Assembly: GCF_002099425.1 (NCBI RefSeq)
Contig: NW_018344058.1
Location: forward strand, 806,001-870,000
Direction of reading: 5' to 3'
DNA length: 64,000 bases
Source of the DNA: Phascolarctos cinereus
Taxonomy: Eukaryota > Chordata > Mammalia > Diprotodontia > Phascolarctidae
This document shows, one piece after another, positions 24,066 through 37,124 of this stretch. The notes under the pieces were generated by a model that saw only the letters and a program-made list of their open reading frames with translations, ran no database searches and was not told where the DNA came from. The translations under genes were made by a program, and so were the position numbers. Position 1 is the first letter of the stretch; each line of letters starts with the position of its first letter.

Positions 24066-24157
24066 CTTACTAAAATCAACAGTGCTGTTTTCTCTGCTCA
24101 CATCATTTTTATTTTCAACACTGGCTGGAGTAGACTGAGGAGAAACAACCTGAGATG
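24066..24157 (-). CDS. SLC4A10: SLC4A10 coding exon, Ser/Asn-rich linker (SVENKNDVSRENSTVDFSK)
   Basis: This short internal exon is 92 bases: 2 + 30 codons. The acceptor is a run of T followed by tag, then CATCTCAG. CA completes Ala with the G of the previous exon. The donor is AGTAAG followed by gtaaataag, so it ends on a codon boundary. The translation runs ASQVVSPQ, then STPASVENKNDVSREN, then STVDFSK. It is a polar, Ser/Thr-rich and probably disordered linker between the RSFADIGK region and the next folded block. Human SLC4A10 as I recall it reads AGQVVSPQSAPACV here, so there are three changes in the first half (Gly to Ser, Ala to Thr, Cys to Ser) and none in the second half. Because the exon ends in phase 0, the downstream 30-residue cassette can be included or skipped without changing frame. 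Confidence 0.93.
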
Positions 24158-24876
24158 CTAAAAAAAAAAAAAGATTGTCATTACAAAATACAAGCAATTG
24201 ATACTTACATGATTCTAGAACTATTAGGAGAAGTGCAAATTACAGGTAACTATACTACTGTGTTTCCTACTGAATTTATGAAATATGTGAGCATGAAGGG
24301 TCATTATGAATATAACTATATCAACAGGCACATTCTCACACAAAAAGTTGCATATAGAAATGGGAGAACTCAGATGAGATAATAGAAACCTATTCTCAAA
24401 GTGAAAATCTGAGTCAAGGTAACTTGAAAAGAACTGATATGCTTCCAAATTACATTTTAAAATCTCTGCATTGAACTCAAATTATAGCATATTCCACAGG
24501 ACTGTTCATATAGACAAATATTAAAAAATCTAACCATTTTAAAGCTTCCAAAATAAGAAAGAATATATCAACTTCAGGTGATTAAAAAAAAAGGATAGGA
24601 CTGATAAAATTTAAGGAATTAAGAACAAAAATTTATTTTGAAATTTCCTACACCTATGAAACCGATGATGTCCTTGAAGAGCAAGGATTATGTGGCTGCC
24701 GCTTTGAAGGAACTCTACGGAGAAGAGAGCTCCATGGAGAATTACTTGTATATTGGATAATACCAGGAACTGCTGGGCTGATTACTAGATGGAAGTGAGG
24801 CTCAATTTCACCAGAAGTCAAATACGTTGCTAGCACAAGAAAGAGGTCAGTGAAAATGTAGTGATCAAGAAACTCT

Positions 24877-25010
24877 CGGGGCAGCTATGTGGTGCAGTGG
24901 ATAGAGCACCAGTCCTGGAGTTAAGAGGACCTGAGTTCAAATCCAGACTCTGACACATAACTCTCACTAGCTGTGTGACTTTGGGCAAGTCACCTAACCC
25001 CAGTTGCTCT
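24877..25010 (+). repeat. CORE-SINE (WSINE1 type)
   Basis: Head ggggcagctatgtggtgcag, gagttcaaatccagac, core tagctgtgtgactttgggc. No A-rich tail and no clear target-site duplication. Confidence 0.85.
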
Positions 25011-26189
25011 CACATTCTACTAACCTTAGTAAGGCATAATACTAAGTACTTCCTTATTAGAGCTGGATATGGGGCAAAAGGTAGGCTCATATCAGGTTTT
25101 TGGTGACCAGAAAAGATTCATGAAAAATTCTTTGTAATCATAAGGCTACTTGGGACCTGATAGAGTGGAAAAACTAATTTTTTTAAGTTGGCTTTATATT
25201 TTCACATGGTCTTTTTCCCATTCTAATTATACTCACACCCTTCATCACAAGGTGAGTGTGACCCAGGCCCTATCCTTACTATTGAAGTCATGAGAGCATA
25301 AAAGTCTGAAGTTCATTGTCTGGCAAGTATTTTTTCCCCTATATTCACAATCCTTTCTTCCTCTCTTTCTTTCTTCTTTTTAAAAAATGATTTGTATAAT
25401 GAAGTCTCTCATTTCTCATGGTCCATAGTAAATACTGCTTCCATGAAATTGTTTCTAAGTACTCAAACCTATACTAATTTTGAATTTTTCTGGACTATTC
25501 TACTTACAGTCTCAAATATCACTCTTTCAGATGTCTACTGAACCATATTTACTCTATGGATCCTAAAATTACTAAGTGTGAATAATACTTTTAGCAAGTA
25601 CCGTAATCATTTTGCCTTTTACATAGTTAACTATATCAGACAAGGTTCATTTTTTTTTTTAGGTCAGGGCTTATGACACATAATTCCTGAAAATTAAAAT
25701 GGCTTACAAAAGTTGATAGAGCTTAAATATTTCTTTTAATTTTACTGAATAAAGTGAAATAATAGAGTTTTTTTAAGGCTAAAGTTAAAAACAACTTTTA
25801 TTTAGGGTGACATGAGTTATTCCTAAGTAATGGAGAAAAGTTCTAATTTCTCATTTGTTTCAAGGCAGAATCTGGAACTTTTCCAAAATGTCAAAAATGA
25901 AATACAGAAACCATTTCCATTCTCCCATTTCTAGCTGCAGACTTGCAGTTATGAATGTGAACTGTTCATTAGCAGCCATTCAATTTACCATTGTCAAAAT
26001 TACAAATGAAATTAAAAAAAAAACTTTAATGTAATGCATTTTGCCACGAACAGATGTCTTCAATCACCAGTCTCACATTTCTTCTTGTTTTCATGAACAA
26101 GAACATTAGATGTATTTAAACCTAAATTTACTGAATACTTTTCTGTAATAACACTTTGGATAATGAAATTTTCATTAATAAATATATAA

Positions 26190-26255
26190 GCCAGCACAGT
26201 GCCTTACAAAAGAAAGCACCTAATAAATATTTGTTGAGTTGAACGTTTGTCAAAT
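26190..26255 (+). repeat. L2/MIR 3' tail
   Basis: gccagcacagtgccttacaa and cctaataaatatttgttgag. Confidence 0.55.
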
Positions 26256-26714
26256 AAATAAGGGGTATCTCTTTATAGCAATTTTTATCAATGACATATA
26301 AAAATACCTGAGAAAGCTATCTTTTAATACATCAGCAAATACACAAGTAGTGTTAAAATTAGTGCAAAATCATTCACGTATGCAATTTTCAATTGCATAG
26401 ACAACCATTTTTTTTAAAAAGCCAAAATCTATAGCTACATTAAGTAAACTATGTTTTCATTTTTATATTTGTAACACAGGCTGTTTAATAAACAGCTCTC
26501 AAATCACTCAATATGTTTAAGTATTTAAGCATATGCATTTTTACACATTTTAATTTGATTTGATGTTACTTGCAGATCACTAATTTTTTGTGTTATCCTT
26601 GTTCCAGGATTATGAAGTGTGGACGAAGTAGTAACTCCATGACAGTGACTAGTGATAAACACCATCACTCATTACTAGCAAAGAATCTGGAAACTTTTTT
26701 TCTTTTAAGATAAA

Positions 26715-26925
26715 GTCTAGTGGATTGAAAGTTAGCCTTGGACACAGGAAGACCTGGGTTTAAGCTCTTTTTCTGACACATATTGACTCTGTGCCCCAGA
26801 ACAACTTATTAAACTTTTTGTTGCTTTAGACATCTCTCTAAGACTAAGTTGCAGAGAAGGTGCTGACTTGTATTGGTGGAGGGAGTTTCCTCATCTAGGA
26901 AGACATCATAGGACCAGGCCCTGTC
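26715..26925 (+). repeat. CORE-SINE (MAR1-like, with GAAGGTGCTGAC tail)
   Basis: ggaagacctgggtttaagc, aagactaagttgcagagaag, gtgctgacttgtattggtgg and agggagtttcctcatct. The 3' half is shared with the copies at 28370 and 37375. Confidence 0.7.
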
Positions 26926-26946
26926 CATGTATATGTGAATGCATTT

Positions 26947-27202
26947 GTTGTTCTTGTTCAGTTGTTTCAATCATGTCCAACTCTTCATGACCCCATTTGG
27001 GGTTTTCTTGGCAAAGATACTGGAGTGGTTTGCTATGTCCTTCTCCAGCTCATTTCACAGAGGAAGAAATTGAGGCAAACAGAGTTAAGTGATTTGCCCA
27101 GGATCACATGGCTAGTTAATGTCTGAGGCCGGATTTGAATTTGGAAAGATCTTCCTGACTTTAGGCCTGGCATTCTGTCTACTGCACCACCTAGCTACCC
27201 AT
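26947..27202 (-). repeat. Full-length CORE-SINE (MAR1 type)
   Basis: Antisense: tgttgttcttgttcagttg, ccccatttggggttttcttg, ggatcacatggctagtt, accacctagctaccc. Flanks tatatgtgaatg and tatatgcgtatg look like a decayed target-site duplication. Open frames inside it are not genes. Confidence 0.9.
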
Positions 27203-27924
27203 ATATGCGTATGTAGGTGCATGCATATGCATCTCTGTCTCCATCTATATTTATATCTATCTGCCAGAGGCCCCCTGCAAACTTTCAGGAACTTCAAGGA
27301 TATTCTGAAAGTTTCTAGGGCCTTAATCCCTAGGATGGTCCCTATGGGTTCATTCAGCCTCATTACATCTCCATATGGACAGAGATATATGGGTATGTGT
27401 ATGTAGATATGTATATGTATGTAGATATGTGGTATTATACATGGAAGCATGTTATAGTAGCATGCTGTAGGCAATTCTGTCACTCCTGGATCTGAACTCA
27501 GGAAAATCTGGTTTCAAACAACTTTGACATTTATTAATTGGGTGCCCCATAGTAGACAAATCATTTAACCTATATGAAGCTCAGACAAATCTCAAAGACT
27601 ATAAATTATAGACAGACTATAATATGTAATGTAAGTAAGGAGATGGGGGCAAAATAATATATTTGGAGCTGTTAAGGACCTCATTTTACACCTTCAGTTT
27701 TCTGAGTAGATTATGCTGGAAAATACTCTCTAGTTCTAGATTATAATTAGATGCAAATCAGCATGATTTACCTCATCACTCCACCTTGAGGGTAGCAGAG
27801 GCAGAACAGATCCCATTGGGGGAGTGGGGTGGCACCTCTATCCTCAGCCTATAACACATTTCTGGGAAACCTGGTGCTAAGTCATTCATTTCACAGTTTA
27901 CAGGTTGGGCTTTCCTCTCTAGCA

Positions 27925-28110
27925 GAACAGCTGCAGTGGATAGAGAACAGCCTACAAAGACTTTGGTTCAAATCTTACTTCTAACATACAGTGTCTATAT
28001 GACTTTGGACATTCCATTTCTTTTCTTCATTGCTCTATGCAACTCTCTAACAATAATAAGCAGCAGCATAAGTATCAATATACCTGGAGAACAGGAACTT
28101 CCCCATTCAT
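27925..28110 (+). repeat. CORE-SINE, decayed
   Basis: gctgcagtggatagagaaca, ctttggttcaaatcttactt and caactctctaacaataataa. Confidence 0.55.
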
Positions 28111-28369
28111 GTATTCTAAGTCAATGAACACACAGGTTCAGTCCCTATTCTTCCATTGAATAGAGAAAAAGAAATGGAATTCCGCTGCAGTGTATCCAGT
28201 AATCTAAACCATCAGCTGACTTATCTTTTATTATTTCCAGCCAGGTGCTGATAATATATTATCTTTCAAATGAAAAGAACCCTCCAAACTTTATAGAGGA
28301 CTCAAAGCATGGAATTCCTCTTAGAAGCTATTAGATACAAATTAAAAGTTGTTAATATCAGATGGCATG

Positions 28370-28590
28370 GAAAGGCAGCATGGTTGGGTTAAGAGAGAGG
28401 GGGGACTTGGAGTTAAGAAGACCTTGGTTTAAGTCCCACCACTGATATATCCTGGCTATGTGACCCTGGGTCACTTAACTTCTCAGTGTCCCTGGAAATT
28501 CCAAGACTGTAAGATGCTGAACTGTGTCCATCTGTAATGGTAGAGAAAGTTCCTCACTAGAATATTTCTGTATCACTGAAATCACAGATC
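28370..28590 (+). repeat. CORE-SINE (MAR1-like)
   Basis: acttggagttaagaagacct, tatcctggctatgtgaccct, ccaagactgtaagatgctga and ggtagagaaagttcctcac. Confidence 0.7.
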
Positions 28591-29054
28591 TAATTCAAAA
28601 AAGTATATTTAATAGTATATATTAAGTAAACATTTCTATAAGGCAAAACATAAAAAGTTGTTTTCTATATTAGAAAAAAATTAAATGTTTTTGTTTGTTT
28701 CTTTGTTCCTAGAGAAGCCATCAGTGGGGTCAGATACTTTGCTATACATACGTAATGACTAAAAACCAAACTTGGGTTATGGGAGGGATTAAGTATTAGA
28801 TATGTAATTTAATTAGGGCTCTATTTATACTTCCACTGTCAACTGTAATCATTTGCTTATTTGAACTGAGGTCCTTTTAGATTATTTCAGTCATTATGTT
28901 AGCAAGTGATAATTGGCTTGAATTTCACAATCCTATGTAAAGTATAGCCATATTTTCTAACAAAAACCCAAACTCAGCCAATATCACAGAGAACAATAGT
29001 TCCTGATAAAGCACATTGTTTTACACAAGCTAGGAATTATTTTTCCCAATGAAA

Positions 29055-29230
29055 TCAAATTCAATTCAACAAATGTTTATTGAGCTCCTACTATATGGAA
29101 AGCACTGTGCAAGAAGGGATACTGAAATGAGAAAGCTATAGTCCTTTTTCCTCTAGGAGCTTGCAATCTAGTACAGAAACAAAGACAAGTAAGCAAGGAA
29201 TTACAGTGTGTAAAACAGAGTATAGCCCTC
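29055..29230 (-). repeat. L2 3' end
   Basis: Antisense aacaaatgtttattgagctc, ctactatatggaaagcactg, taggagcttgcaatctag. Confidence 0.75.
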
Positions 29231-30314
29231 TCAGTAGGACTTGAGCTTAGGATAGATTTTTTCAGTGTGTTTTTAACAGAGTAGCATTTGCTCAAGTTGC
29301 TTTTTAGTCCTTTAGTCTTAACGTACACATGTGTCGGTAATGGCAAATTTCAAACTTTATGAATGGTAACTGTATATACATGGCATATGCATATACATAC
29401 ATAATAAGAGAAGAACATTAAACTGCTCTCCACAGTGGTTATTAATGTTGATTCTCCCATATTTTTCTTCATACAATCTTTACTATGCCCATTAATCATT
29501 CGCACATATTTCTCATTTCTTCAAGTGAACCAGTTATTATATTGTCCAAATATACCTGTTACTGAGGCGTCAGATTACCTTTGAAAACATTGAAGTGAAC
29601 ACACACAAAACTGGCAAAAAATGACAAAGGTCATTCATTGACTCTGTGCAAAACCTCTAAAGACTAATCAATAATAAGAGTTAGATGAGTTCATAAATTG
29701 TAGAAGTTGGTGCCCTGTCTGGTCACACATAATGCTGTATTCAATATTAACCCTTTAAGTATAGCAATGGAGATGATTTCTCTGAAGTTTTCTCTAAAAA
29801 AATCAATAAGGGGTGAAAATAGTTTTAACCAATAATAACAGCTTTTAATATTCTAATTGACAAGTGACCAGGAAATGTTAAAAATGCAAACACTTGAAAA
29901 ATTTAAAATTATCCATTACTATTTCTTATATATCAGTATACTCATTTTTCTGAACTATTAGACTCAAAGAGAACTGGTTTCTAAATCTATGTAATTTGCA
30001 ACAATGTCTGAACATTCAATGTGAGACTGTTTTAACTAAAATTTCATATTAACAAAGTGCCTCTTATATTGTACCTGTACAACTTAAATGTGTGCATTTT
30101 TCTTGGAGACAAAAGAGACTTTATACCATCATTTACACAGACTGTAGGACCCAAGGAGAAGGAGAAGATACTCATTTGTTCTGAAGGGGCAAACCAGAAT
30201 GGACATGGTGCAGACCTAGAAGGATCCAAAAGCGTTATGTGTGACCAATGACGATACCATAATGTTTTGAATAAGTCTATACCACAGGTCATTCCGATGC
30301 AATTAAAGAATTAA

Positions 30315-30685
30315 ATTCAACAAGCTTTTATTAAATATCTAACATATGCAAGACATTGACAATAACAACAACAACAACAACAAAAAACCCCAAAACAAAA
30401 CAGCAAACAGTTCCTGCCCTTGAGGACCTTACATTTTGTAGGTATAATACAGAATCAGTAGTAAAAGAGGGCAAAGGAGGTGTCAGACTTTATCTTAGAA
30501 TATTTGAGAAGAAAGTGACCACTAAGAGCTGAGGATCTCAGGGTGGGCTTCATGGAGAAGGTTACACTTGAGTTGGGTCTTATAAGATAATAAGGAAATA
30601 TAAGAGGTGGTGTTAGAACAAAGTGCATTCCAGGTATGAGGGATGACTTCTCTGAGCAATTGCAGAGGCAATCTTAAAACATGGT
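30315..30685 (-). repeat. L2 3' part with internal (AAC)n
   Basis: Antisense ttcaacaagcttttattaaa, cagttcctgcccttgaggac, ggcttcatggagaaggttac and gcattccaggtatgagggat. An (AAC)n run lies at about 30360-30382. Confidence 0.7.
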
Positions 30686-33194
30686 CTTACATGAAATAAC
30701 TTCTACAATATATGAACTCATATAAATCTAACATTTGTAAAAGTCTCTTCTTCCTCAACATAAGGATATGTGTTTTAAAAACAGTCAAAAATTTGTTTAA
30801 AATGAGTCTAAATAACTCTTAGTTGGTCTATTTGACTAAATACCAACCATTAGAAGAATAATAAATGGCCCAAGCGAATTGCATATGTTTTCATTACTTC
30901 ACATATGTGTGCAGTAGGAGACTAGTATGAAGACATGGATGTACATTACTATTGACCTGGAGCCCAAGCTGGATAGGTTTTACACTACCTCAGAAACCTT
31001 CAACGAGCATTTAGAGTACCCAAAGGGTAGGAGATGAGGGAAGTACAAAGATGAGATGAGCCTGTTAGAGACAGACACAAGACAGAGCAAAATAAAGAAA
31101 TATAAAGATGAATGACAAAGTTACATACATGTACAATATACATCTACTCATGGGAACAGGAGATGTGGAGAAAGAAAGAGTAAATATTCAAAAAATGTTG
31201 ATTAGGTGAGCTATATTTCAATAATATGAAAAGGATGCAAGTAACACATCTGAGAGAGAGATTAGCAAGCCTGTGAATAACTAATGAAATACAAGAAACA
31301 AACCACTAAACACATCACACTAAATAGAGGCCAAAATCCAGCTTTGCTCTATAATCAGAGAAAGACTAAGTGGCCTACTTCAACTAAGTCAATAGATCCT
31401 AAAAACAAACATGCTTTTATTTGTTCACTGGCTTTGCTCTGAGGCATTGCCAGCCATGTCACCTGAATCTTCATTCAACAGGGTTTTGCTGTTATGTGTG
31501 CTGGATTAATTCTGTCAACTGCTTACATTTTTAAAACAAATTTTTCCCCTTAGAATTTCTCCTTTGAATTCCTAAGAATTATTATTCTAGCTTCTCCCCT
31601 GCCCACCAACAGGCAAAGCCAGATTAGGGGATCACTTTTTCTATTACTTTTTGACATCCATGATGAGTTTAAGAAACCAGGAAAGAGTACAAATATTTGA
31701 ATGTAGAAAAACATTTTAAGTCTGACAGTAAAACAAAGTATAGTATGTGTAAGGCTCTACAATGACAAGATAGCTTTCCACAAGTCACTTCAATCAGTCT
31801 CATTACTTTATGCATTATTCTACATGGTGGAAGCCTGAGCGAACCTAGAGCAGTCCATTCAAATTTTCTTCAGCAATCAACTGCTGCCCTGAACATTGTT
31901 TCTTTAATTGTGGTCTAGAGCCTCTGAGGTCTTCCATGGTTCATGCTGGACCCTAACATGTGGCACCACTGTGGATTAAGAGTAGGGATGAGAAAAAATA
32001 CTGAAGGGAAATAAACTGAGAATTAGTAAAGAAAGTGGAGCACAGTGAAATTACTACGACAGCAAAAATTATAGGGGCCAGATCAGGAAAAGAGGGAACA
32101 AAGTATTCTGTCCCAGGATGATCAGTGTAATAGAGTTCTCATCCTAACTACTCATGTCTTTCAATATGCAATGTGCTAATGTACATAGATTTGTTTTCTA
32201 GGTCATCTGTGACAAGAAGCCTGGATATAATGTCAAAGATTTATTTTTAGCTAGATCCTCTTGGCTTCAAAAGAATAATTCAAGTACTCTCAATACATTT
32301 ATTTTGAGCACTTTTCACCAGCACCCTTTCCAGGGCTCTAAAGTCAAAGTCGATATTATTTTTCTATCATTTTTTTTTCTGTTATTATGCCAAATGTAAC
32401 TGTCACTTTTTATTGGAACATGAGAATCAGGCGTCTAATTCTCACAGTTTTGATGCTTAATGAAAAGTGAAAGTTAAACACAGCATGGTGGCATTAAAAA
32501 TGCATGGTAAATCCATAGCACTCTGACATCTTAGCCCTGTAGAGAATGTGCAGAAAACAAAAGAAAATTGTATAAAGCTTAAAGCAAATGGATTAGAAGT
32601 TGAGATTCACTACCATAAGTTGCTAAAAATATAAAACTGAAAAGCATAAACTTAGGGTGGGGGAAGCACTCCCTATCCCCCCATCCTTAGAGTCCAGTCC
32701 ACAGGATGGGAACCCAGAAAAAGGATGCCTTAGGGGAAATTTACATTTGAATGAAGGTTTTCTAATGGTTAGCATGTTCAGAGAAGGCAAGTAGCTGGAG
32801 GAAGGAGAAATACCATTCTATATGTCTCCCTTGGCCTCCTTTATAGTAATACCAGTTGGCTTTTGGGAGAATTAAAACTGATTCTTTTCAGAAATTGATG
32901 AACATCTAGTATGAGGTAAAGGCCTCTACCCACACTCTTAGGGGGTGGGGAACTGGGATAGGTCTTAGTGTTTTTAAGAATCTTCAGCTTGGAGGATTTC
33001 TTCCCTATAATTTGGAGAGAAAAATAAGTCAACCATTTTGCTTGAAACATTCTATCATCAATTTTTTAAAATACTGATTTGATACTAGGAAAAAGATGTT
33101 ATTTTCATCCTTTGAAATTGACTTCAATGATATACATTGTTGAATATACCACTCTTTACACTTCTACTGCAGTCTACACCTATATCTATATCTG

Positions 33195-33375
33195 CAGGAA
33201 AGAACATTGGGTTTGATATCAGAGCACCTGGGTTCAAATCTTGGTTTTGTCACTTGGTTGTAGCCTTAAGAAAGACATTTGATCTCACTTAGTCTCAGTT
33301 TCCTCATCTGTAAAATGAGGGGTTGGACTAAATGGTCTCGGAGATCCCTTCTAACTTTAAATCTGTGATCCAATG
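33195..33375 (+). repeat. THER/MIR-type SINE with GGTTGGACTAAATGG tail
   Basis: cacctgggttcaaatcttgg, cagtttcctcatctgtaaaa, tgaggggttggactaaatgg and cccttctaactttaaatc. Confidence 0.75.
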
Positions 33376-34087
33376 AGCTACTGTAGGATGTAATATGAAA
33401 TGTATAATCAAAGCTACAAAAATCATGTGATTTGTCCTATTATCCATAGTTTGTCGGATTTTAGAGTCTTGAAAACAGATCAAGAACTCTGTTAATAAGG
33501 TCTTTTGTACTTCATTGCTTGATGAAAGCTTTATTTTCCCAAATAGTGAAGCTTATGCATATTTTCAGATCCCCACATACATGTATAATTATGCAACGTA
33601 TGTGGGGGAGCAAAAGAGAACCAAAAAAGGTGTTCCAAGGCTACCCATAGAAAACTTTTCTTACAGCACACTGCAAACAAACCTTAATTGGTTTTATAAA
33701 TCATATTAGAAATATTGCTGGCTTCTCACTGCCCTAAAGTGTGATTTGCTAAGGAGCTGCATGAACACACATTAAGGCTGGGTGGGTAGAATCATTCTAG
33801 AATTATTCTGCCTCAAACTCATAGTGGTTATCTATTTAATCAGAAATAGTTTTACCACTAAAATACATGAAATACATACTGAGACTTCATGTTATAATTA
33901 TAGCAAGAGTTCCAGTAGTAATAGACTTAGGGCAATATTGACCATTGTGACTCTGTCTACAGATATTAACTGAATAAGTTGGTTTAGGCAATTCAGGTTA
34001 AGAAATACAAGCAGATAAAGCATGTTTTTATTTTGTTCATTTATTTATGTATCTACAATCTATAATCTATTCATCCATTTACTTATG

Positions 34088-34090
<3 letters not shown>

Positions 34091-34139
<49 letters not shown>
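34091..34139. repeat. (TC)n microsatellite
   Basis: 24 perfect TC units followed by ttcctgtcctctcttcc. Confidence 0.97.
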
Positions 34140-34142
<3 letters not shown>

Positions 34143-34764
34143 TGTCCTCTCTTCCTCTTGTTAGTTAGCAAATGCTATCCTCAGAACAATTAAAGGGACA
34201 AACATAATAGGCTTAAATTGTAAGCTCTTTGCCTCTTTGAATGAGCCCCTATGTTACAGTGCAACTTCTAAAGAGAAGTTATGGCACATGATTAAAAAGC
34301 TACCACAGAAAGGAAAAAGTTTACCTTTCAGAAAATTATTTTGGACCTTATATAAACCAAACTGAAAAGGGTTAGCTGATTTTTTCATTTTTCTGTCAGT
34401 TCCTTTGACATTGTTGTAGACATGATACAACAGTTAAAAGAGATAAAATATCCATTTCTGGTTTCTGAAAGTCATCATTCTAAATAGATACTGGCATTAC
34501 ATGCACAATAAAAATATTCTACTTATAATAAGTTATCCTAAGGTCCTTTAAATATAGAAACTCCAATGTTTTAACATTTGTCAGTGGCCATATGTTTCAG
34601 AAAGCAAATTTGCAGTCCATCAGTCTATGAATACCTTATTGGGACATTATGGCAGGGATATGATTTAAATATACAATGTAGTAAAAAAGAAAAAAGAAAG
34701 TGAAATATTCTCTAAAATTTACAAATGCATGCTTATATGTCATAATCTACCCATAACACTCCAT

Positions 34765-35505
34765 TTTTAAAATGAAATTTTATTGGTACCTTTTTTTTAC
34801 ATTACCTACATTTTCCACCATATGCTCCCCAGTAATAAATAATGAAAAAAGAAGAAATAAGTTCAGCAAAACTAAGCAACATAGCAAAAAAAAAAAAGTC
34901 TGACATTATATGCCATGTTCCACACCCATGGTCACCCATCTCTGTAAAGACATGTGCAGAATGTGCAGAGAAGTGTCTTCTCATTTTGCTTTTTTGGAGT
35001 CAAGTTTGGTCATAATAATTTTACAAAACATAGTTTCAATTGTTTTCTTTTTCTTGTTCTTGGTGTTTCCAATTTATATTTTTGCAGTCATAGTATATAT
35101 CACTTTCCTGATTCTATTTCACTTAGCATCAGTTCATAAAAGTCTATGTTTCTCTGTATTCACCATTACAGAGCAGTAATATTCTAGTACATGAATGTAC
35201 CACAATTTGCCCAGCCTTGCTGCAATCAATGGGCATTTATGCTATTTCCAGATCTTTCTTTGCTACCACAAAAAGTACTTCTTTAAATATTTTTTGCATA
35301 CACGAGGTCTTTTTGTCATTGTCCTCCTTGGAGCATATGGCTAACAGTAGACTCTCTGGGGCAAAAGATACAGACATTTTAGTCACTTTCTTCACATAAT
35401 TCCAGATAATTTTTTAGAGTAGTTGGGACTAATTCACAGAGCCACCAATAATTCATTAGTATGCCTGTCTTTCAGCGGCCCCTCCAACATTTCACAACAC
35501 TTTTA
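34765..35505 (-). repeat. L1 3' end, about 740 bases (marsupial type)
   Basis: Antisense L1-like text: ctgacattatatgccatgtt, ttgctaccacaaaaagtact, gtctttttgtcattgtcctc, tctctggggcaaaagataca and ccaataattcattagtatgc. The order of elements parallels the antisense 3' region of other mammalian L1s (tctggggcaaaag corresponds to the ctgggtcaaatgg of human L1). Confidence 0.7.
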
Positions 35506-35590
35506 ATGAATTTTATAAATATGCACAGAAAAATCAGTTTCTCTATGCAAAGACAATGCCATGGTTCTCTGGCTTTTTATTTTTTTTAGA

Positions 35591-35820
35591 GAAGAATGGT
35601 GTAGGAGATAGAATACTGGACTAGGATTCAAGAAGACCTGACCTTAAATCCTGCTTTGATACTTAATTATTATGTGACTCTATCAAAGTCATTTACCCTC
35701 TCCCAGCTTTAGTTTCTTTATGGGTAAAATGGAGATAATAATATCTGAAATGCCTACCACATGGTGCTGTTGTGAGACTGAAATAAGACCATGTATCTAT
35801 AGTGTTTTGTAAAAATAACA
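35591..35820 (+). repeat. MIR SINE
   Basis: ggattcaagaagacctgacc, gtaaaatggagataataata, atgcctaccacatggtgctg and a 3' gtgttttgtaaa. Confidence 0.75.
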
Positions 35821-36935
35821 ACCATTACAGTGCTATATCAAATCAATTATTTTAAAATCAAATGGGTATTACTAACTTGACTTGGGCATTGAAGAGAACA
35901 GGTCCTAAAGAGTTCAATGACTTAATTAGCTTTATGTATTTGCAAAAATATTTTTCCTGGATATATGTATATGTATCACACGTGGGTAAGAGCAGTAAGA
36001 AACATTATGTTTCATATACATATATAAAACAAAATCTGTAAAAAAAAATTTTGTCTCCACACATTTTTTGAAGGAATTTTTAAAGTTCTTAAGAATAGTT
36101 CCTCTACTGCCCCTCCAAAAAAGACATACTATCCATAATCCAGTAAGCATGTTTTGGTCTTTCAGTGGAATTTATAGTATGCGTGCCAAGTTAAAAAAGA
36201 GTCTGGGGGAGAAAAACAGAAGGAAATGTTAGAGAGATCATTTCCATTCACTCTCACCTTCATTCCATACTCATTACAACTTCATTTTCCTAGGCAGGGC
36301 TTTTGAAGAAGATGCATGGCAGTAGCAATCCTAAGCCACTGCTGCACAGTGCACTAATATGGGGAGGAAGAACAGCAAAAGAAAGCAAGGAGACACTGCA
36401 GGGCTAGGCTGAAGCAAATCATAAGTGGCATGGTATAATTATTGATAGCTAGAAACCAATGGCAACCACCTATGTTGGTATGCTGTGATCTTGTCATCTC
36501 AAAGTAGGCTTCTCTTTCAAAGGAAAAATATTATGCGCCATATGAGCTGCAGTTCTGAATCCACAGGGGAGGGGGGGCGGCGTGAGGCAGTGTGGAATGG
36601 ACTGTGGGCCCTTCATGAGTCTTTTTAGTTATATGATCTGTAATGTAAATGTTTTGCTTGTAAATGACTTCTAGGAAGTGTGTAACCAATTGGCTTTCCC
36701 CACATAGCTTGATAAAGAATGTTATGAAGAAGGAATGAAAATGTATAGCACAAGTTAAGTCAATATGCCCCTAGACTTCAGATTATACCTTATAAGGTTT
36801 TCTTCATACAAGCGCTGTGTGCATGAACTATTCGAGACTTTCAGGAAACTCAATCCCTTTTGCTACAGGAAATACAGTACAATATAATTTTTCAAGCAGC
36901 AGTCAAAGTTTGGAACACAGAGAGAAGACATTTAC

Positions 36936-37124
36936 CATTCTTATCCATGGAGTTTGGTTCTGACTGCTTCTTGCCAATGTCAGCAAAAGATCGAACAATA
37001 GGAATCCTGTTGGTCAGCTTTTTCTGGTTCTGATGGTGATGCTGTTTCATTAGAGCTTCATGGACTCTGTGGCGGACGTCCTCACTAAGCTGCCCAGAGC
37101 TTACTTGTTGGTCAAGAACCATGT
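36936..37124 (-). CDS. SLC4A10: SLC4A10 coding exon with the VRSFADIGKK region
   Basis: This internal exon is 189 bases: 2 + 62 codons + 1. It begins AC after tctcctcttcag and ends AATG before gtaaatg. Read with the previous exon it gives DMVLDQQVSSGQL, then RHRVHEALMKQHHHQNQKK, then NRIPIVRSFADIGKKQ, ending EPNSMDKN. The VSSGQL spelling and the MKQHHHQNQKKLTN stretch match SLC4A10 as I remember it; SLC4A7 and SLC4A8 differ there (for example LKRHHHQNEK and LKKHHHQNEK). A His-rich run (HHH) and a basic cluster precede the RSFADIGK motif, which is conserved across sodium-coupled SLC4 proteins. The exon is the strongest single identifier of the gene in this window. It is preceded by a 15.1 kb intron and followed by a 12.8 kb one. 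Compared with human as recalled, Asn is replaced by Ser in GQL(S)EDV. Confidence 0.96.

Larger units (their letters stand above)
24158..36935 (-). other. SLC4A10: SLC4A10 intron, 12.8 kb
   Basis: Contains SINEs at 24877-25010, 26715-27202, 27925-28110, 28370-28590, 33195-33375 and 35591-35820, L2 pieces at 26190-26255, 29055-29230 and 30315-30685, an L1 3' end at 34765-35505 and a (TC)n run at 34091-34139. The stretches 25050-26185, 29235-30310, 30690-33190, 33380-34090, 34140-34760 and 35825-36935 are AT-rich with no recognised feature. Confidence 0.85.

Noticed and set aside
27112-27483. 123-residue frame on the minus strand
   Set aside because: Runs across a CORE-SINE and a TATG-rich repeat.
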